Origin: Microbacterium sp. oral taxon 186 str. F0373
GTDB taxonomy: Bacteria; Actinomycetota; Actinomycetes; Actinomycetales; Microbacteriaceae
Assembly (NCBI RefSeq): GCF_000411455.1
Contig: NZ_KE150457.1
Span: 572,962-636,961 of the forward strand
Direction: 5' to 3'
DNA length: 64,000 bases
Below the pieces are notes generated by a model that saw only the letters and a list, made by a program, of their open reading frames with translations, made no database searches and had not been told where the DNA came from. Made by a program: the position numbers and the translations under genes. Below are positions 49,480 through 57,686 of this stretch, one piece after another (positions within the stretch are counted from its first letter, which is position 1; the number at the start of each line of letters is the position of its first letter).

Positions 49480-50549
49480 GCGAGTCCCTCCGAGGGGGCG
49501 GCGAGGGCGAGCGGGCGGTGGGCGTGGTGGAGCGCGGCGGCGGCATCCGCTCCGACGGCGAAGCCGAGGCGGGGGGCGACCTCGCCGGCCAGCAGCTCGA
49601 GGGAGCGGAGGGTCAGCTCATGGGTGGCTGCGATCGAGTGCACCTGGAACGAGACGTCGCTGGCGGCCGGCAGCGTCCGGTCGGCCGACAGCGATGCGAC
49701 GACCTCGTCGACCGTGCCCACGTGGGTGTCGGTGATCCGGACGAGCTCGTCGAGCGCGACCCCGTCGGTGTCGATGCCGAACATCGTACGGGCGAGGTGG
49801 CGGAGGCCGTCACCGGCCAGTTCGAGAGCGCGCGTGCGATCCTCGGGGTCGACGACGAGCGCGGTTCGCGACGCGAGCACGCGGACCGGCGCCCCCTCGG
49901 GCAGGGCGGCGCGGTAGGCCTCGATGATCGGCAGCTGCAGCTCGTGCAGGGGGGCACCGGGAGCTTCCGGCGTACGGGGCTGGGTGCGCGAGAGCAGCAG
50001 ACCGTCGCCGCGCTCGCCGGCGCGGCGGCCCCCGTCGACCGAGAACGTCGCCTGCCAGATACGCGCCGACAGGTCGCCCGCGGCGGGATAGATGCGCGAA
50101 TCGGTCCCTCGGATGCCGCGCCCCTCGAGCGCGGCGAGGAGCACGTCCAGGTGATCGGCGAAGATCTCGCGGCGGCGGTCGGACTCGCGTCCGAACGCCG
50201 CGAACGAGGAGGGCGTGCCGCCGGTGGCGAGACCCAGCTGCACACGTCCGCCGCTGAGCTGATCGAGCACGGTGGCGTCCTCGGCGACGCGCAGGGGGTC
50301 ATCGAGCGGAAGCGTGACGACGCCGGTGGCCAGCGCGATGCGGCTCGTGCGTTCCGCCGCGGCGGCCAGCAGCACGAACGGCGACGGCAGTCCTCCCTCG
50401 TGCTCGCCGAAGTGGTGCTGCGCGAGCCACGCCGAAGCGAAACCGTGGCGCTCCGCGTGGGCGATCTGCTCGATCGCGAACCGGTAGCGATCGGCGGCGG
50501 AGGCCTCTTCGAGCACACGGCTGAAGAAGCCGAGACGGGGACCGCTCAT
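49476..50549 (-). CDS. luciferase-like FMN-dependent monooxygenase (KPN_01858-like)
   Basis: A 357-residue bacterial luciferase-like monooxygenase. Family signs are YRFAIEQIAHAERHGFASAW, LAQHHFGEHEGGLPSPFVLL, and DQLSGGRVQLGLATGG near 105-120. Such enzymes need FMNH2 from a reductase and insert oxygen, often at carbon-sulfur bonds. It resembles the KPN_01858 family (TIGR04027), known for genes near a peptide-type ABC importer and CMD proteins, exactly as here. No flavin reductase gene is in the operon, so reduced FMN must come from elsewhere. It overlaps both neighbours by four bases. Confidence 0.9.
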   Translation of the reverse strand: MSGPRLGFFSRVLEEASAADRYRFAIEQIAHAERHGFASAWLAQHHFGEHEGGLPSPFVLLAAAAERTSRIALATGVVTLPLDDPLRVAEDATVLDQLSGGRVQLGLATGGTPSSFAAFGRESDRRREIFADHLDVLLAALEGRGIRGTDSRIYPAAGDLSARIWQATFSVDGGRRAGERGDGLLLSRTQPRTPEAPGAPLHELQLPIIEAYRAALPEGAPVRVLASRTALVVDPEDRTRALELAGDGLRHLARTMFGIDTDGVALDELVRITDTHVGTVDEVVASLSADRTLPAASDVSFQVHSIAATHELTLRSLELLAGEVAPRLGFAVGADAAAALHHAHRPLALAAPSEGLA

Positions 50550-52246
50550 GCGGATACCTCTTCCTTGCGGGGGACGACGGGGCCGGCGGAGGTGAAGGCC
50601 GCAGCCCTCGACGCGGAGTCTGTGCGCAGCGACGCGCCGGGGATCGCCGCGAGGAGCTCGCGCGTGTAGGCGTGCTGCGGATCGGCGAAGACCGCGGCGG
50701 CCGCGCCGTGCTCCACCTGACGGCCGCGGCGGAGCACCGAGACGGTGTCGGCGATCTGGCGGACGACGGCGAGATCGTGCGAGATGAACACGTAGGTCAG
50801 TCCGAGCTCGCTCTGCAGCCGCGCGAGCAGCCGCAGGATCTGCGCCTGGACCGTGACGTCGAGGGCCGAGACGGCCTCGTCGAGCACGACCAGCTCGGGC
50901 TCCACGATCAGCGCACGCGCGATGGCCACGCGCTGGCGCTGCCCGCCGGAGAGCTCCCGCGGATGCCGCGACGCGATCTCGGGCGCGAGGGCGACGAGCT
51001 CGAGGTGATGCGCCACCCGGTCGGCCCGCTCGCCGCGGGTGCCGATGCCGAAGTTGCGCAGGGGCTCGGCGAGGATGTCGGCGATGCTCTGGCGCGGATC
51101 GAGCGACGCGTACGGGTTCTGGTAGACGAGCTGGGTGGTGCGGTGGAACGCGCGGCGTGCCCGTCCGCCGGCGAGCGCGGTGACCTCGGTTCCGCCGACA
51201 CGGATCGTGCCGCGCGTCGGGCTGTTGAAGCCCGCGATCGAGCGCCCTGTCGTCGTCTTGCCCGAGCCCGACTCCCCGACGAGGGCGTGCGTCGTGCCGC
51301 GGGCGACGGTGAACGACACGTCGTCGACGGCGACCAGGGGCGAGCGTCCCGCGCGGCGGAACTCCTGCGTGAGCCCGGAGACCTCGACGAGGGTGTCGGC
51401 GAGGGCGGCGGCATCCGGCGCCGTGCGCTCGACGACGCGGGCGAGCGAGGGGGCGTCGGCGAGGAGCGTACCGGTGTAGTCCGACGTCGGCGCCGCCAGA
51501 ACCCCAGCCGTGGGCCCCGCTTCCTGCACGCGGCCGCCCTGCATCACGACCAGCGCGTCGGAGCGGTCTGCGGCGACGGCGAGGTCGTGCGTGATGAAGA
51601 GGATGCCGGTGCCGGTCTCGGCGCGCAGCTCGTCGAGAAGGTCCAGGACGGTCCGCTGCACCGTCACATCGAGCGCGCTCGTGGGCTCGTCGGCGATGAT
51701 CAGCTCGGGCTGCAGCGCGAGCGCCGCCGCGATCAGCACCCGCTGGCGCATACCCCCGGACAGCTCGTGCGGATACTGACGTGCGCGAGCCTCGGGGTCG
51801 TCGATGCCGACGCGTTCGAGCAGGTCGATGACGCGCGCCTGGATCTTGGCGCGGTCCTTCCAGCCGTGGATGCGGAGGGCTTCGCCGACACTCCAGCCGA
51901 TGGTGGCCACCGGGTTGAGCGAGTTGCCCGGGTCCTGCGGGATCAGCGCGATGCAGCGTCCGCGCAGATGCCGCCAGCGGCGCTCGCCGAGACCCACGAG
52001 CTCGGTCGGCCCGTCGGTGCGCTCGGACAGACGGATGCTGCCGCCGGAGACGCGGCCGTTGGCGGCGAGCAGGCCGATGACCGACTGGGCGACGGTCGTC
52101 TTGCCCGAACCGGACTCGCCCACCAGAGCCGTGACCGACCCCGCCTCGACGTCGAACGAGACCCCGCGGACGGCCTCGACGGCACCGCGACGCGTGCGGT
52201 ACTGCACAGCGAGGTCGCGGATGGACAGCAGCGGCTGCGCGCTCAT
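50546..52246 (-). CDS. fused double ATPase of a peptide-type ABC importer (DppD-DppF)
   Basis: A 566-residue protein with two full ATPase domains. The first (about 1-260) has GESGSGKTT, LSGGMRQRVLIAAALAL and IIADEPTSALDVT. The second (about 285-550) has [31 protein letters not shown] and VVLDEAVSALDVT. Most peptide importers use two separate genes, DppD and DppF; the fusion is regularly seen. The Walker B of the second half has DEAVS rather than DEPTS, also seen in the family. Coupled by four-base overlaps to the permease and monooxygenase genes. Confidence 0.92.
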   Translation of the reverse strand: MSAQPLLSIRDLAVQYRTRRGAVEAVRGVSFDVEAGSVTALVGESGSGKTTVAQSVIGLLAANGRVSGGSIRLSERTDGPTELVGLGERRWRHLRGRCIALIPQDPGNSLNPVATIGWSVGEALRIHGWKDRAKIQARVIDLLERVGIDDPEARARQYPHELSGGMRQRVLIAAALALQPELIIADEPTSALDVTVQRTVLDLLDELRAETGTGILFITHDLAVAADRSDALVVMQGGRVQEAGPTAGVLAAPTSDYTGTLLADAPSLARVVERTAPDAAALADTLVEVSGLTQEFRRAGRSPLVAVDDVSFTVARGTTHALVGESGSGKTTTGRSIAGFNSPTRGTIRVGGTEVTALAGGRARRAFHRTTQLVYQNPYASLDPRQSIADILAEPLRNFGIGTRGERADRVAHHLELVALAPEIASRHPRELSGGQRQRVAIARALIVEPELVVLDEAVSALDVTVQAQILRLLARLQSELGLTYVFISHDLAVVRQIADTVSVLRRGRQVEHGAAAAVFADPQHAYTRELLAAIPGASLRTDSASRAAAFTSAGPVVPRKEEVSA

Positions 52247-53139
52247 GCGGCATCCCCTCCTCGAAGGGCCTGGCTGAGGCGGTTGGTCGCCAGCACGACG
52301 AACACGACGATCAGGCCGGGCAGCACCGTGAGCCACCAGGCGGTGGCGACGTAGTTGCGTCCCTCGGCGATCAGCAGGCCCCACTCGGGCGTGGGCGGCG
52401 GCGCACCGTAGCCGAGGAAGCCGAGGGTCGAGATCTGCAGGATCGCCGAGCCGAACTGCAGCGCCGCCAGCGCGATCACCGGAGTGAGCGAGTTGGGCAG
52501 GATGTGGCGCCACAGCACGCCGAAGAACGTGCCGCCCGAGCCGTAGGCCGCCTCGACGAAGTCGGTGACCCGAACGCTCACGACGCGCGAGCGCGCCAGG
52601 CGCGCGAACACCGCGATCGAGGTGACCCCGACCGCGACGGCGGCGCTCGTGGTGCCGAAGCCCAACAGGATCACGACGCTCAGCGACAGCAGCAGTGCGG
52701 GGATCGCGAGGAGCACGTCGACGACACGCATGAGCACCTCGTCGATGACGCCGCCGAGCGCTCCGGCCGCGAGGCCGATGGCGGTGCCCACGACGAGGCC
52801 GACGAGCACGGCGACGAGCGCGCCGATGATCGACTGCGAGGCGCCGTAGACGACACGGGCGTAGAGATCGCGGCCGGTGGCGTCGGTGCCGAACCAGTGC
52901 TCGGCGCTGGGCGCCTGCAGCGCGGGCGCGACCGTCTCGGTGGGGTTCTGGGCCGTGAACAGGCCTGGGAAGAGCGCCCACAGCAGGGCGACGAGGATCA
53001 CGAGCGCCGGCAGGACGAACCCGACGCGCGAGACGAGGCTCCGCCAGCGCAGGCGCCGGTCGGGAGCGGGCGCGCCGGGGCCCGGGCGGCCGGGTGCGGT
53101 GTCGCCGGCGAGTCCGGCGGTGGTGGCCAGGGCCGTCAT
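52243..53139 (-). CDS. peptide-type ABC transporter permease (DppC-like)
   Basis: A permease of 298 residues with an N-terminal segment, then HWFGTDATGRDLYARVVYGA, the standard entry to the DppC-type membrane domain, and five further segments. The EAA loop for ATPase contact is VEAAYGSGGTFFGVLWRHILP. The second coupled permease gene lies upstream, overlapping by four bases, and the fused ATPase gene downstream, also overlapping. I chose ATG at 53139; the in-frame upstream part belongs to the other permease. Confidence 0.91.
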   Translation of the reverse strand: MTALATTAGLAGDTAPGRPGPGAPAPDRRLRWRSLVSRVGFVLPALVILVALLWALFPGLFTAQNPTETVAPALQAPSAEHWFGTDATGRDLYARVVYGASQSIIGALVAVLVGLVVGTAIGLAAGALGGVIDEVLMRVVDVLLAIPALLLSLSVVILLGFGTTSAAVAVGVTSIAVFARLARSRVVSVRVTDFVEAAYGSGGTFFGVLWRHILPNSLTPVIALAALQFGSAILQISTLGFLGYGAPPPTPEWGLLIAEGRNYVATAWWLTVLPGLIVVFVVLATNRLSQALRGGDAA

Positions 53140-54185
53140 CGGTTCCCTCCTCGGGAGGCGGCGGCCGCGGCGGGGGCGCCGACCTCGGCATCCACGAGCT
53201 CGTCGACGGCGCGGTCGGCGGCCTCTTCGCGCGGTGCCGCGACCGACCCGCGGGCACGGCCGGCGGTGCGCAGTCGCGCGTCGAGCACGGGATACAGCAG
53301 GTCGACGATCAGGTTGATGACGACGAAGGCGACCGTGGAGATCACGACGACGGCAAGCAGCACCGGGGTGTCGCGGTTGGCGACGGCCTGCGCCGTCAGC
53401 TGACCGATGCCGGCACGGGCGAAGACCGTCTCGGTCACGACCGCGCCGCCCACCAGCTCGCCGAAGAGCAGTCCCGCCATCGTGAGGGTCGGCAGCAGCG
53501 CGTTGCGGGCGACGTTTCGCCACAGCAGCCACGGTGTGCTCGCCCCGCGCGCACGCACGACGGCGACGAACGGCTGCTCGCGCACCTCGTCGATCGAACG
53601 CATCAGCACCTGGGAGAGGGGGGACGCGATCGGGATCGCCAGCGTGATCACCGGCAGGATCAGTGCCTGCACCGGGTTCGCCCCGATGACGGGCACGAGC
53701 CCGAGCCGGAACGAGAACACCTGGATCAGGATGATGCCGATCCAGAACACCGGCAGGGAGACGAACAGGGGCGGGATCCCGCGGAACACCCGGCGCAGCC
53801 CGCGACCCGCACCGTACGTCGCGGTGAAGGCGATCGTGACCGCGAGGAACACCGCCAATGCGAGACCGAGCACCGCCAGGGTCAGGGTGGGCGGCAACGC
53901 CGTCGCGATGAGGTCGGAGACGGCCGCGCCGCTGGCCACCGAATAGCCGAAGTCGCCCGTGAGGAAGCCCGCGATCGAGCGGACGTATTGCACGATGAGG
54001 GGCTGATCGGCACCCAGCGACTGGCGGATCGCCTCGATCTGCTCGGGGGTGAGCCCCAGCTCGGGGCTCCCGTACCGGGCGATGACGGCGTCACCGGGGA
54101 GCGCGGCCAGCAGCAGGTAGGCCGCCGTGTAGGCCAGAGCGAGGACGAGCACCGCCTGGCCCACACGACGAAGGACGTACGACAT
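53136..54185 (-). CDS. peptide-type ABC transporter permease (DppB-like)
   Basis: A permease of 349 residues with six segments. It starts MSYVLRRVGQAVLVL and shows the DppB pattern, with GADQPLIVQYVRSIAGFLTG and the EAA loop FVAVVRARGASTPWLLWRN. The C-terminal 50 residues after the last segment are a polar A/E/R-rich tail, longer than usual. It lies 34 bases downstream of the binding-protein gene and overlaps the DppC-like gene by four bases. Confidence 0.91.
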   Translation of the reverse strand: MSYVLRRVGQAVLVLALAYTAAYLLLAALPGDAVIARYGSPELGLTPEQIEAIRQSLGADQPLIVQYVRSIAGFLTGDFGYSVASGAAVSDLIATALPPTLTLAVLGLALAVFLAVTIAFTATYGAGRGLRRVFRGIPPLFVSLPVFWIGIILIQVFSFRLGLVPVIGANPVQALILPVITLAIPIASPLSQVLMRSIDEVREQPFVAVVRARGASTPWLLWRNVARNALLPTLTMAGLLFGELVGGAVVTETVFARAGIGQLTAQAVANRDTPVLLAVVVISTVAFVVINLIVDLLYPVLDARLRTAGRARGSVAAPREEAADRAVDELVDAEVGAPAAAAASRGGNR

Positions 54186-54219
54186 GGATTCTCCGTGAAC
54201 CGGTCCGAGGGCCGGTCGC

Positions 54220-55872
54220 TCAGCCCGCGAGCCAGGTCGAGTAGAAGGTCGGGCGTCCGACCGACTCGGTCTCGAAGCCCTGGACCTTGGCCGTCAGGCC
54301 GAAGACCTGCGGTTCCTCGAAGATCGGCAGGATGTACGCGTTCTCGGCGAGGTAGGTCTGCGCCGCCTCGGATGCCGCCTGACGCTCGGCCGTCGTGGGC
54401 TCGGAGGCGATGGCCTGCAGGAGCGTGTCGAGCTGCGGGTCGCCGATGCTGCCGTCAGCCGGGTTCAGGTTGAGCAGCGTGTTGCGGTTCTTCGAGAAGT
54501 ACTGCGACTTCAGCACATCGAAGTCCGCGCGGCCGACCATGGAGTGGTACACCTGGATGACGCTCTGGTCGGTCGACGCCTTGGTCTGCGCGGCCATGTC
54601 GCCGGCGAACAGGTTCACCTGGATGCCGAGCTTGCCCAGCTGCTCCTGGATGAGGGTCACGACCTCCTTCGAGCGCGGCTGCGGCAGCGCCTCGTTGAAG
54701 CTCAGCGTCAGCTTCTGGTCGTCCTTGGCACGGATGCCGTCGGATCCGAGGGTCCAGCCCGCGGCATCCAGCAGCGACGCGGCCTTGGCGGGATCGTAGG
54801 TGTAGGAGGAGGAGGTGTCGACGTAGCCGAGCGCCGTTTTAGCGAGCGCCCCGGCGGCCAGCGGATAGTTCTTCGTGAACAGGGTGTCGACGATCTTCTG
54901 ACGATCGATGCCGGCGATGATCGCCTGACGCACGCGCACGTCCGCCAGACGCGGCTCGCGGAAGCGGAAGCTCAGGCCGTTGTTCACGCCGTTGGTCGCG
55001 GCGGCGTGCAGCGAGAGGCCTCCAGCGGCGAACTGCGCCTCGTCGGGGGCGGGGATGTTGCGGGCGATGTCGGCTTGGCCTGCGACGACGGTGCCGACGC
55101 GCACGCTGTTCTCGGCCGCGACGACGTAGTTGACGCCCGCGAGGTAGGCGGCGCCCTGGTGCTTCAGCGACGGCGGCGCCCAGTTGTAGTCCTTGCGCGC
55201 GGTGACGCTGGTCTGCGTGCCGATCTGCTCGTCGGAGATGACGAACGGACCGCTGCCGATGATCTTGGTGGCGTTGCCCGGGCCGAACTGCTCGCTGGTG
55301 CGATCGAGCGTCGCATCCGACAGCAGGCCCGAGTTGATGGTCGAGACGGCCTGCGCGAAGCCGGGCGACGGCGCGGTGAAGTGGAACACCACCGTGTGGT
55401 CGCCGGTCACCTCGCCGTGGTCGTAGTTGTTGATCGCCTCCGACACCGGAAGCGCCCGAGCCTTGTCACCCTTGCCGTAGAGGTCGATGTTCTTCACGAC
55501 GTTGGCGGCGGTCAGCGGGGTGCCGTCGGAGTAGGTGACATCGGTGCGCAGGTCGAACGTGTACTCGGTGGCGTCGTCGTTGACCTTGTAGTCGGTGGCG
55601 ATCCACGGCTCGAGCTCGAGCGTCTCGGGGTTCTGGTAGAGCAGCCGGTCGGTCACGTTGTTGACGATGCCGCCGTTGGGGTAGAAGCCCGCGGACGGCG
55701 GGTACAGGGTCGTCCAGGTCTGCGGCTCGAGGTAGGTGAGGGTGCCGCCCGTCTTCGGCTCGCCTCCGGCGGAGGCGGCGGGGGCGGCACTGCCGGAGGC
55801 GCAACCGGCGAGGAGGGCGACCGCGGCGAGGGTGGATGCCACGACGAGGGTCGTGCGGGTGAGTCGGGACAT
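54220..55872 (-). CDS. peptide-type ABC transporter substrate-binding lipoprotein (KPN_01854-like)
   Basis: A 550-residue SBP_bac_5 lipoprotein. The signal peptide ends in LLAGC with the lipidated cysteine at residue 24. Mature protein landmarks are LTYLEPQTWTTLYPPSAGF, IVNNVTDRLLYQNPETLE, and RVRQAIIAGIDRQKIVD. Members bind peptides, nickel or other small solutes; this group (TIGR04028-like) is recorded with KPN_01858-type monooxygenases. It is the first gene of the operon. ATG at 55872 has AGGAGA eight to ten bases upstream; a longer in-frame start would spoil the signal peptide. Confidence 0.92.
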   Translation of the reverse strand: MSRLTRTTLVVASTLAAVALLAGCASGSAAPAASAGGEPKTGGTLTYLEPQTWTTLYPPSAGFYPNGGIVNNVTDRLLYQNPETLELEPWIATDYKVNDDATEYTFDLRTDVTYSDGTPLTAANVVKNIDLYGKGDKARALPVSEAINNYDHGEVTGDHTVVFHFTAPSPGFAQAVSTINSGLLSDATLDRTSEQFGPGNATKIIGSGPFVISDEQIGTQTSVTARKDYNWAPPSLKHQGAAYLAGVNYVVAAENSVRVGTVVAGQADIARNIPAPDEAQFAAGGLSLHAAATNGVNNGLSFRFREPRLADVRVRQAIIAGIDRQKIVDTLFTKNYPLAAGALAKTALGYVDTSSSYTYDPAKAASLLDAAGWTLGSDGIRAKDDQKLTLSFNEALPQPRSKEVVTLIQEQLGKLGIQVNLFAGDMAAQTKASTDQSVIQVYHSMVGRADFDVLKSQYFSKNRNTLLNLNPADGSIGDPQLDTLLQAIASEPTTAERQAASEAAQTYLAENAYILPIFEEPQVFGLTAKVQGFETESVGRPTFYSTWLAG

Positions 55873-55959
55873 GGTGGTCTCCTGGTGTGCGCCGGGCGGC
55901 GCTGCGGTGAGCGGGATGATCCACCCCACCACGGCTGCACCCGGCGGGACCAGCCGTCG

Positions 55960-55969
55960 GTCACGTGAC
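55960..55969. promoter_or_regulatory. GTCACGTGAC palindrome upstream of the nine-gene operon
   Basis: A perfect ten-base palindrome lies about 90 bases before the lipoprotein start codon, within a run of TGACG/CGTCA words (55960-55995). It is a candidate operator. On the minus strand ATGACG and TACGTC, about 16 bases apart, could be a weak promoter. Confidence 0.35.
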
Positions 55970-56004
55970 GTAAGCGATCGTCACGAAACGTCATACGCAC
56001 CCCT

Positions 56005-56133
56005 TTTCGACTCGCTGCGCTCGCTCAACGACCGGGGGTGGAGCGGCGCGTTTCGACTCGCTGCGCTCGCTCAACGACCGGGGGGGGAGCACCGCGTTTC
56101 GACTCGCTGCGCTCGCTCAACGACCGGGGGGGG
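56005..56133. repeat. 46-bp tandem array of a 29-base actinobacterial repeat
   Basis: A 29-base sequence starting TTTCGACTCGCTGCGC and ending CTCAACGACC occurs at 56005, 56051 and 56097, an exact 46-base period. Each is followed by a G run. An inverted, slightly longer copy is at 57625-57659, across the IS110 element. I recognise this word from many actinobacterial genomes, but its role is unknown. Confidence 0.92.
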
Positions 56134-56150
56134 TGCCCCTATGTCGTTTG

Positions 56151-57380
56151 TCAAGCGGCAAGGGCGGATTCGGTGACGTGCGGCTGGTAGAGGGTGCCGT
56201 CGCGGAGCATGGCGTAGAGGACGTCGCAGCGGCGCCTTGCGAGGGCGATGAGCGCTTGGTTGTGTCGTTTGCCCTGTGCGATCTTGCGGTCGTAGTAGGC
56301 GCGGGATTCGGGGTCGCGGAGCGCGGCGAATGCGGAGAGGAACATCGTTCGTTTCAGGATCTTGTTTCCGCGCCGGGAGGGGTGCTCGCCGCGGATCGAG
56401 GATCCGGATCGGCGGGTGACGGGGGCGAGGCCGGCGTAGGCGGCTAGGTGCCCGGCGGTTGGGAAGCTCTTCGTGGTGACCTCGGTGAGGAGTCGGGCTG
56501 CGGTCCTGACGCCGACTCCGGGCATGCTCGTCAGGACCGGCTGAAGAGGGTGCTGATCGACGAGCTTCTCAACCTCGATGGCGATCTCGTCACGCTGCCG
56601 ACGCAGCGCCGCGAGCTGCTCTGCCAGGCGGGGGAGCACGAGCGCGGCAGCACCGGTGCCCGTGACCACGACCGTCTGCTCGCCGAGAGCCGTGAGGATC
56701 TCAGCCGCCCAGACGCGGCCTTTGCGGGGCGCGTTCTTGAGCAGCCGGTTCCCGAGTCGCTTCTCGCCAGCGGTGCGCATCGCGGCCGGAGACGGGTAGT
56801 GCGCCAGCAAGTCGAGGATCGCGGGGTGGTCCAGTCGCGGGCCGAGCACGCGTTCCAGAGCGGGGTGGATCTGCGTCAGCAGGCCTCTGATCCGGTTCGA
56901 GACTTGAGTGATCTGACTTGCGAGGTCGTCATCGAACCCGCAGAGCATGGAGAGCTCGGCGACCTGCTCGTCGGTCACTTGGATCGACCGCAGCGTGTGC
57001 GGCATCGTCCGCGCGGTCTCCGCGATGATGAACGCGTCACGGGCGTCGGTTTTCGCCTCGCCCGGATGCAGGTCAGCGATGCGTCGCATCGCCAGACCGG
57101 GCAGGTAGCCCACGAGTACGCCGTTGGCCTGCGCGAGCGCGACGGGAAGCGCGCCGACCGTCGCGGGCTGGTCGACGACCAGCAGCACGGTGCCGTGCGC
57201 GGCGAGCTGGTCGAGCACCGCCTTGAGCCTGCGCTCGTCATTCGGGAGCGGCCGGTCGTAGAGCCGCTGGCCCGCCCGATCCAGAGCGACCGCGTGATGT
57301 TCGCCTTTGCCGACGTCGAGCCCGACGAACACGTCGACCTCGTCGTACCTGTCGATGCTTGTGACCACCTCGTCCTCCAT
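56151..57380 (-). CDS. IS110-family transposase (DEDD recombinase)
   Basis: A 409-residue transposase. The N-terminal RuvC-like DEDD domain has VFVGLDVGKGEHHAVAL with the first aspartate, LVVDQPATVGALPVA with the next acidic residue, and GEAKTDARDAFIIAETAR with the last two. The C-terminal Tnp_2 domain shows LTSMPGVGVRTAARLL and SIRGEHPSRRGNKILKR with the conserved serine region. It appears intact. ATG at 57380 is used; GTG at 57368 has GGAGG five bases upstream and may be the real start. It is the only complete mobile gene in the window. Confidence 0.92.
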   Translation of the reverse strand: MEDEVVTSIDRYDEVDVFVGLDVGKGEHHAVALDRAGQRLYDRPLPNDERRLKAVLDQLAAHGTVLLVVDQPATVGALPVALAQANGVLVGYLPGLAMRRIADLHPGEAKTDARDAFIIAETARTMPHTLRSIQVTDEQVAELSMLCGFDDDLASQITQVSNRIRGLLTQIHPALERVLGPRLDHPAILDLLAHYPSPAAMRTAGEKRLGNRLLKNAPRKGRVWAAEILTALGEQTVVVTGTGAAALVLPRLAEQLAALRRQRDEIAIEVEKLVDQHPLQPVLTSMPGVGVRTAARLLTEVTTKSFPTAGHLAAYAGLAPVTRRSGSSIRGEHPSRRGNKILKRTMFLSAFAALRDPESRAYYDRKIAQGKRHNQALIALARRRCDVLYAMLRDGTLYQPHVTESALAA

Positions 57381-57686
57381 CCGGTTTCGCAAACGACGGC
57401 AACCGCAGGCGGCGCGTCTCGGCATCCACGTTACGAACGGCCTCGAGCAGCAGCTCGGGTCCAGCCCCTATCAGCGATCACACACCGCCAACCAGGCCCG
57501 GTGACAACACCCCCCAGATCATGACTTCGACAGGGGGCAGCAATCATGCCGAGCCCGGCAGGCCGTCAACCCTCAGGATCCCTCCATCCGGGCCACAAAG
57601 AAAGTAACGAGGGCGGCGCCTCCCGGTCGTTGAGCGAGCGGCGCAGCCGCGAGTCGAAACGCCCCGCCCCCGTCCGCGCCGAGCGG
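57381..57686. other. 306-bp gap: IS110 non-coding end and inverted repeat copy
   Basis: No gene is seen. Bases 57381 to about 57539 are the upstream non-coding end of the IS110 element, where the bridge RNA of this family is encoded; the 160-base size fits. Beyond it lies a stretch without clear features (57540-57624), then the inverted copy of the tandem repeat (57625-57659), then the end of treY at 57687. Confidence 0.6.
57385..57539 (-). ncRNA. candidate IS110 bridge RNA region
   Basis: In the IS110 group the RNA that pairs target and donor DNA is transcribed from the end upstream of the transposase. This region has the right place and length. Short inverted pairs such as CCTCGAGCAGCAGCTCGGG (57442-57460) could form its stems. 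No expression evidence is available. Confidence 0.4.

Larger units (their letters stand above)
56134..57539 (-). mobile_element. IS110-family insertion sequence (ends approximate)
   Basis: A DEDD transposase gene with non-coding flanks. The limits are inferred from a short imperfect inverted pair: TGCCCCT at 56134-56140 and AGGGGGCA at 57532-57539. This gives about 1.4 kb, normal for IS110. The left end abuts the G run of the third tandem repeat. Ends of IS110 elements are not marked by clear inverted repeats, so an error of tens of bases is possible. Confidence 0.6.

Noticed and set aside
49476..53257. Apparent 900-codon proteins extending the monooxygenase and ATPase genes upstream
   Set aside because: The extra parts are out-of-frame readings of the neighbouring operon genes; true starts are the overlapping ATGs.
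56005..56133. CRISPR-like array
   Set aside because: Only three units, 17-base intervals that are near-identical G-rich sequence rather than unique spacers, and no cas genes.
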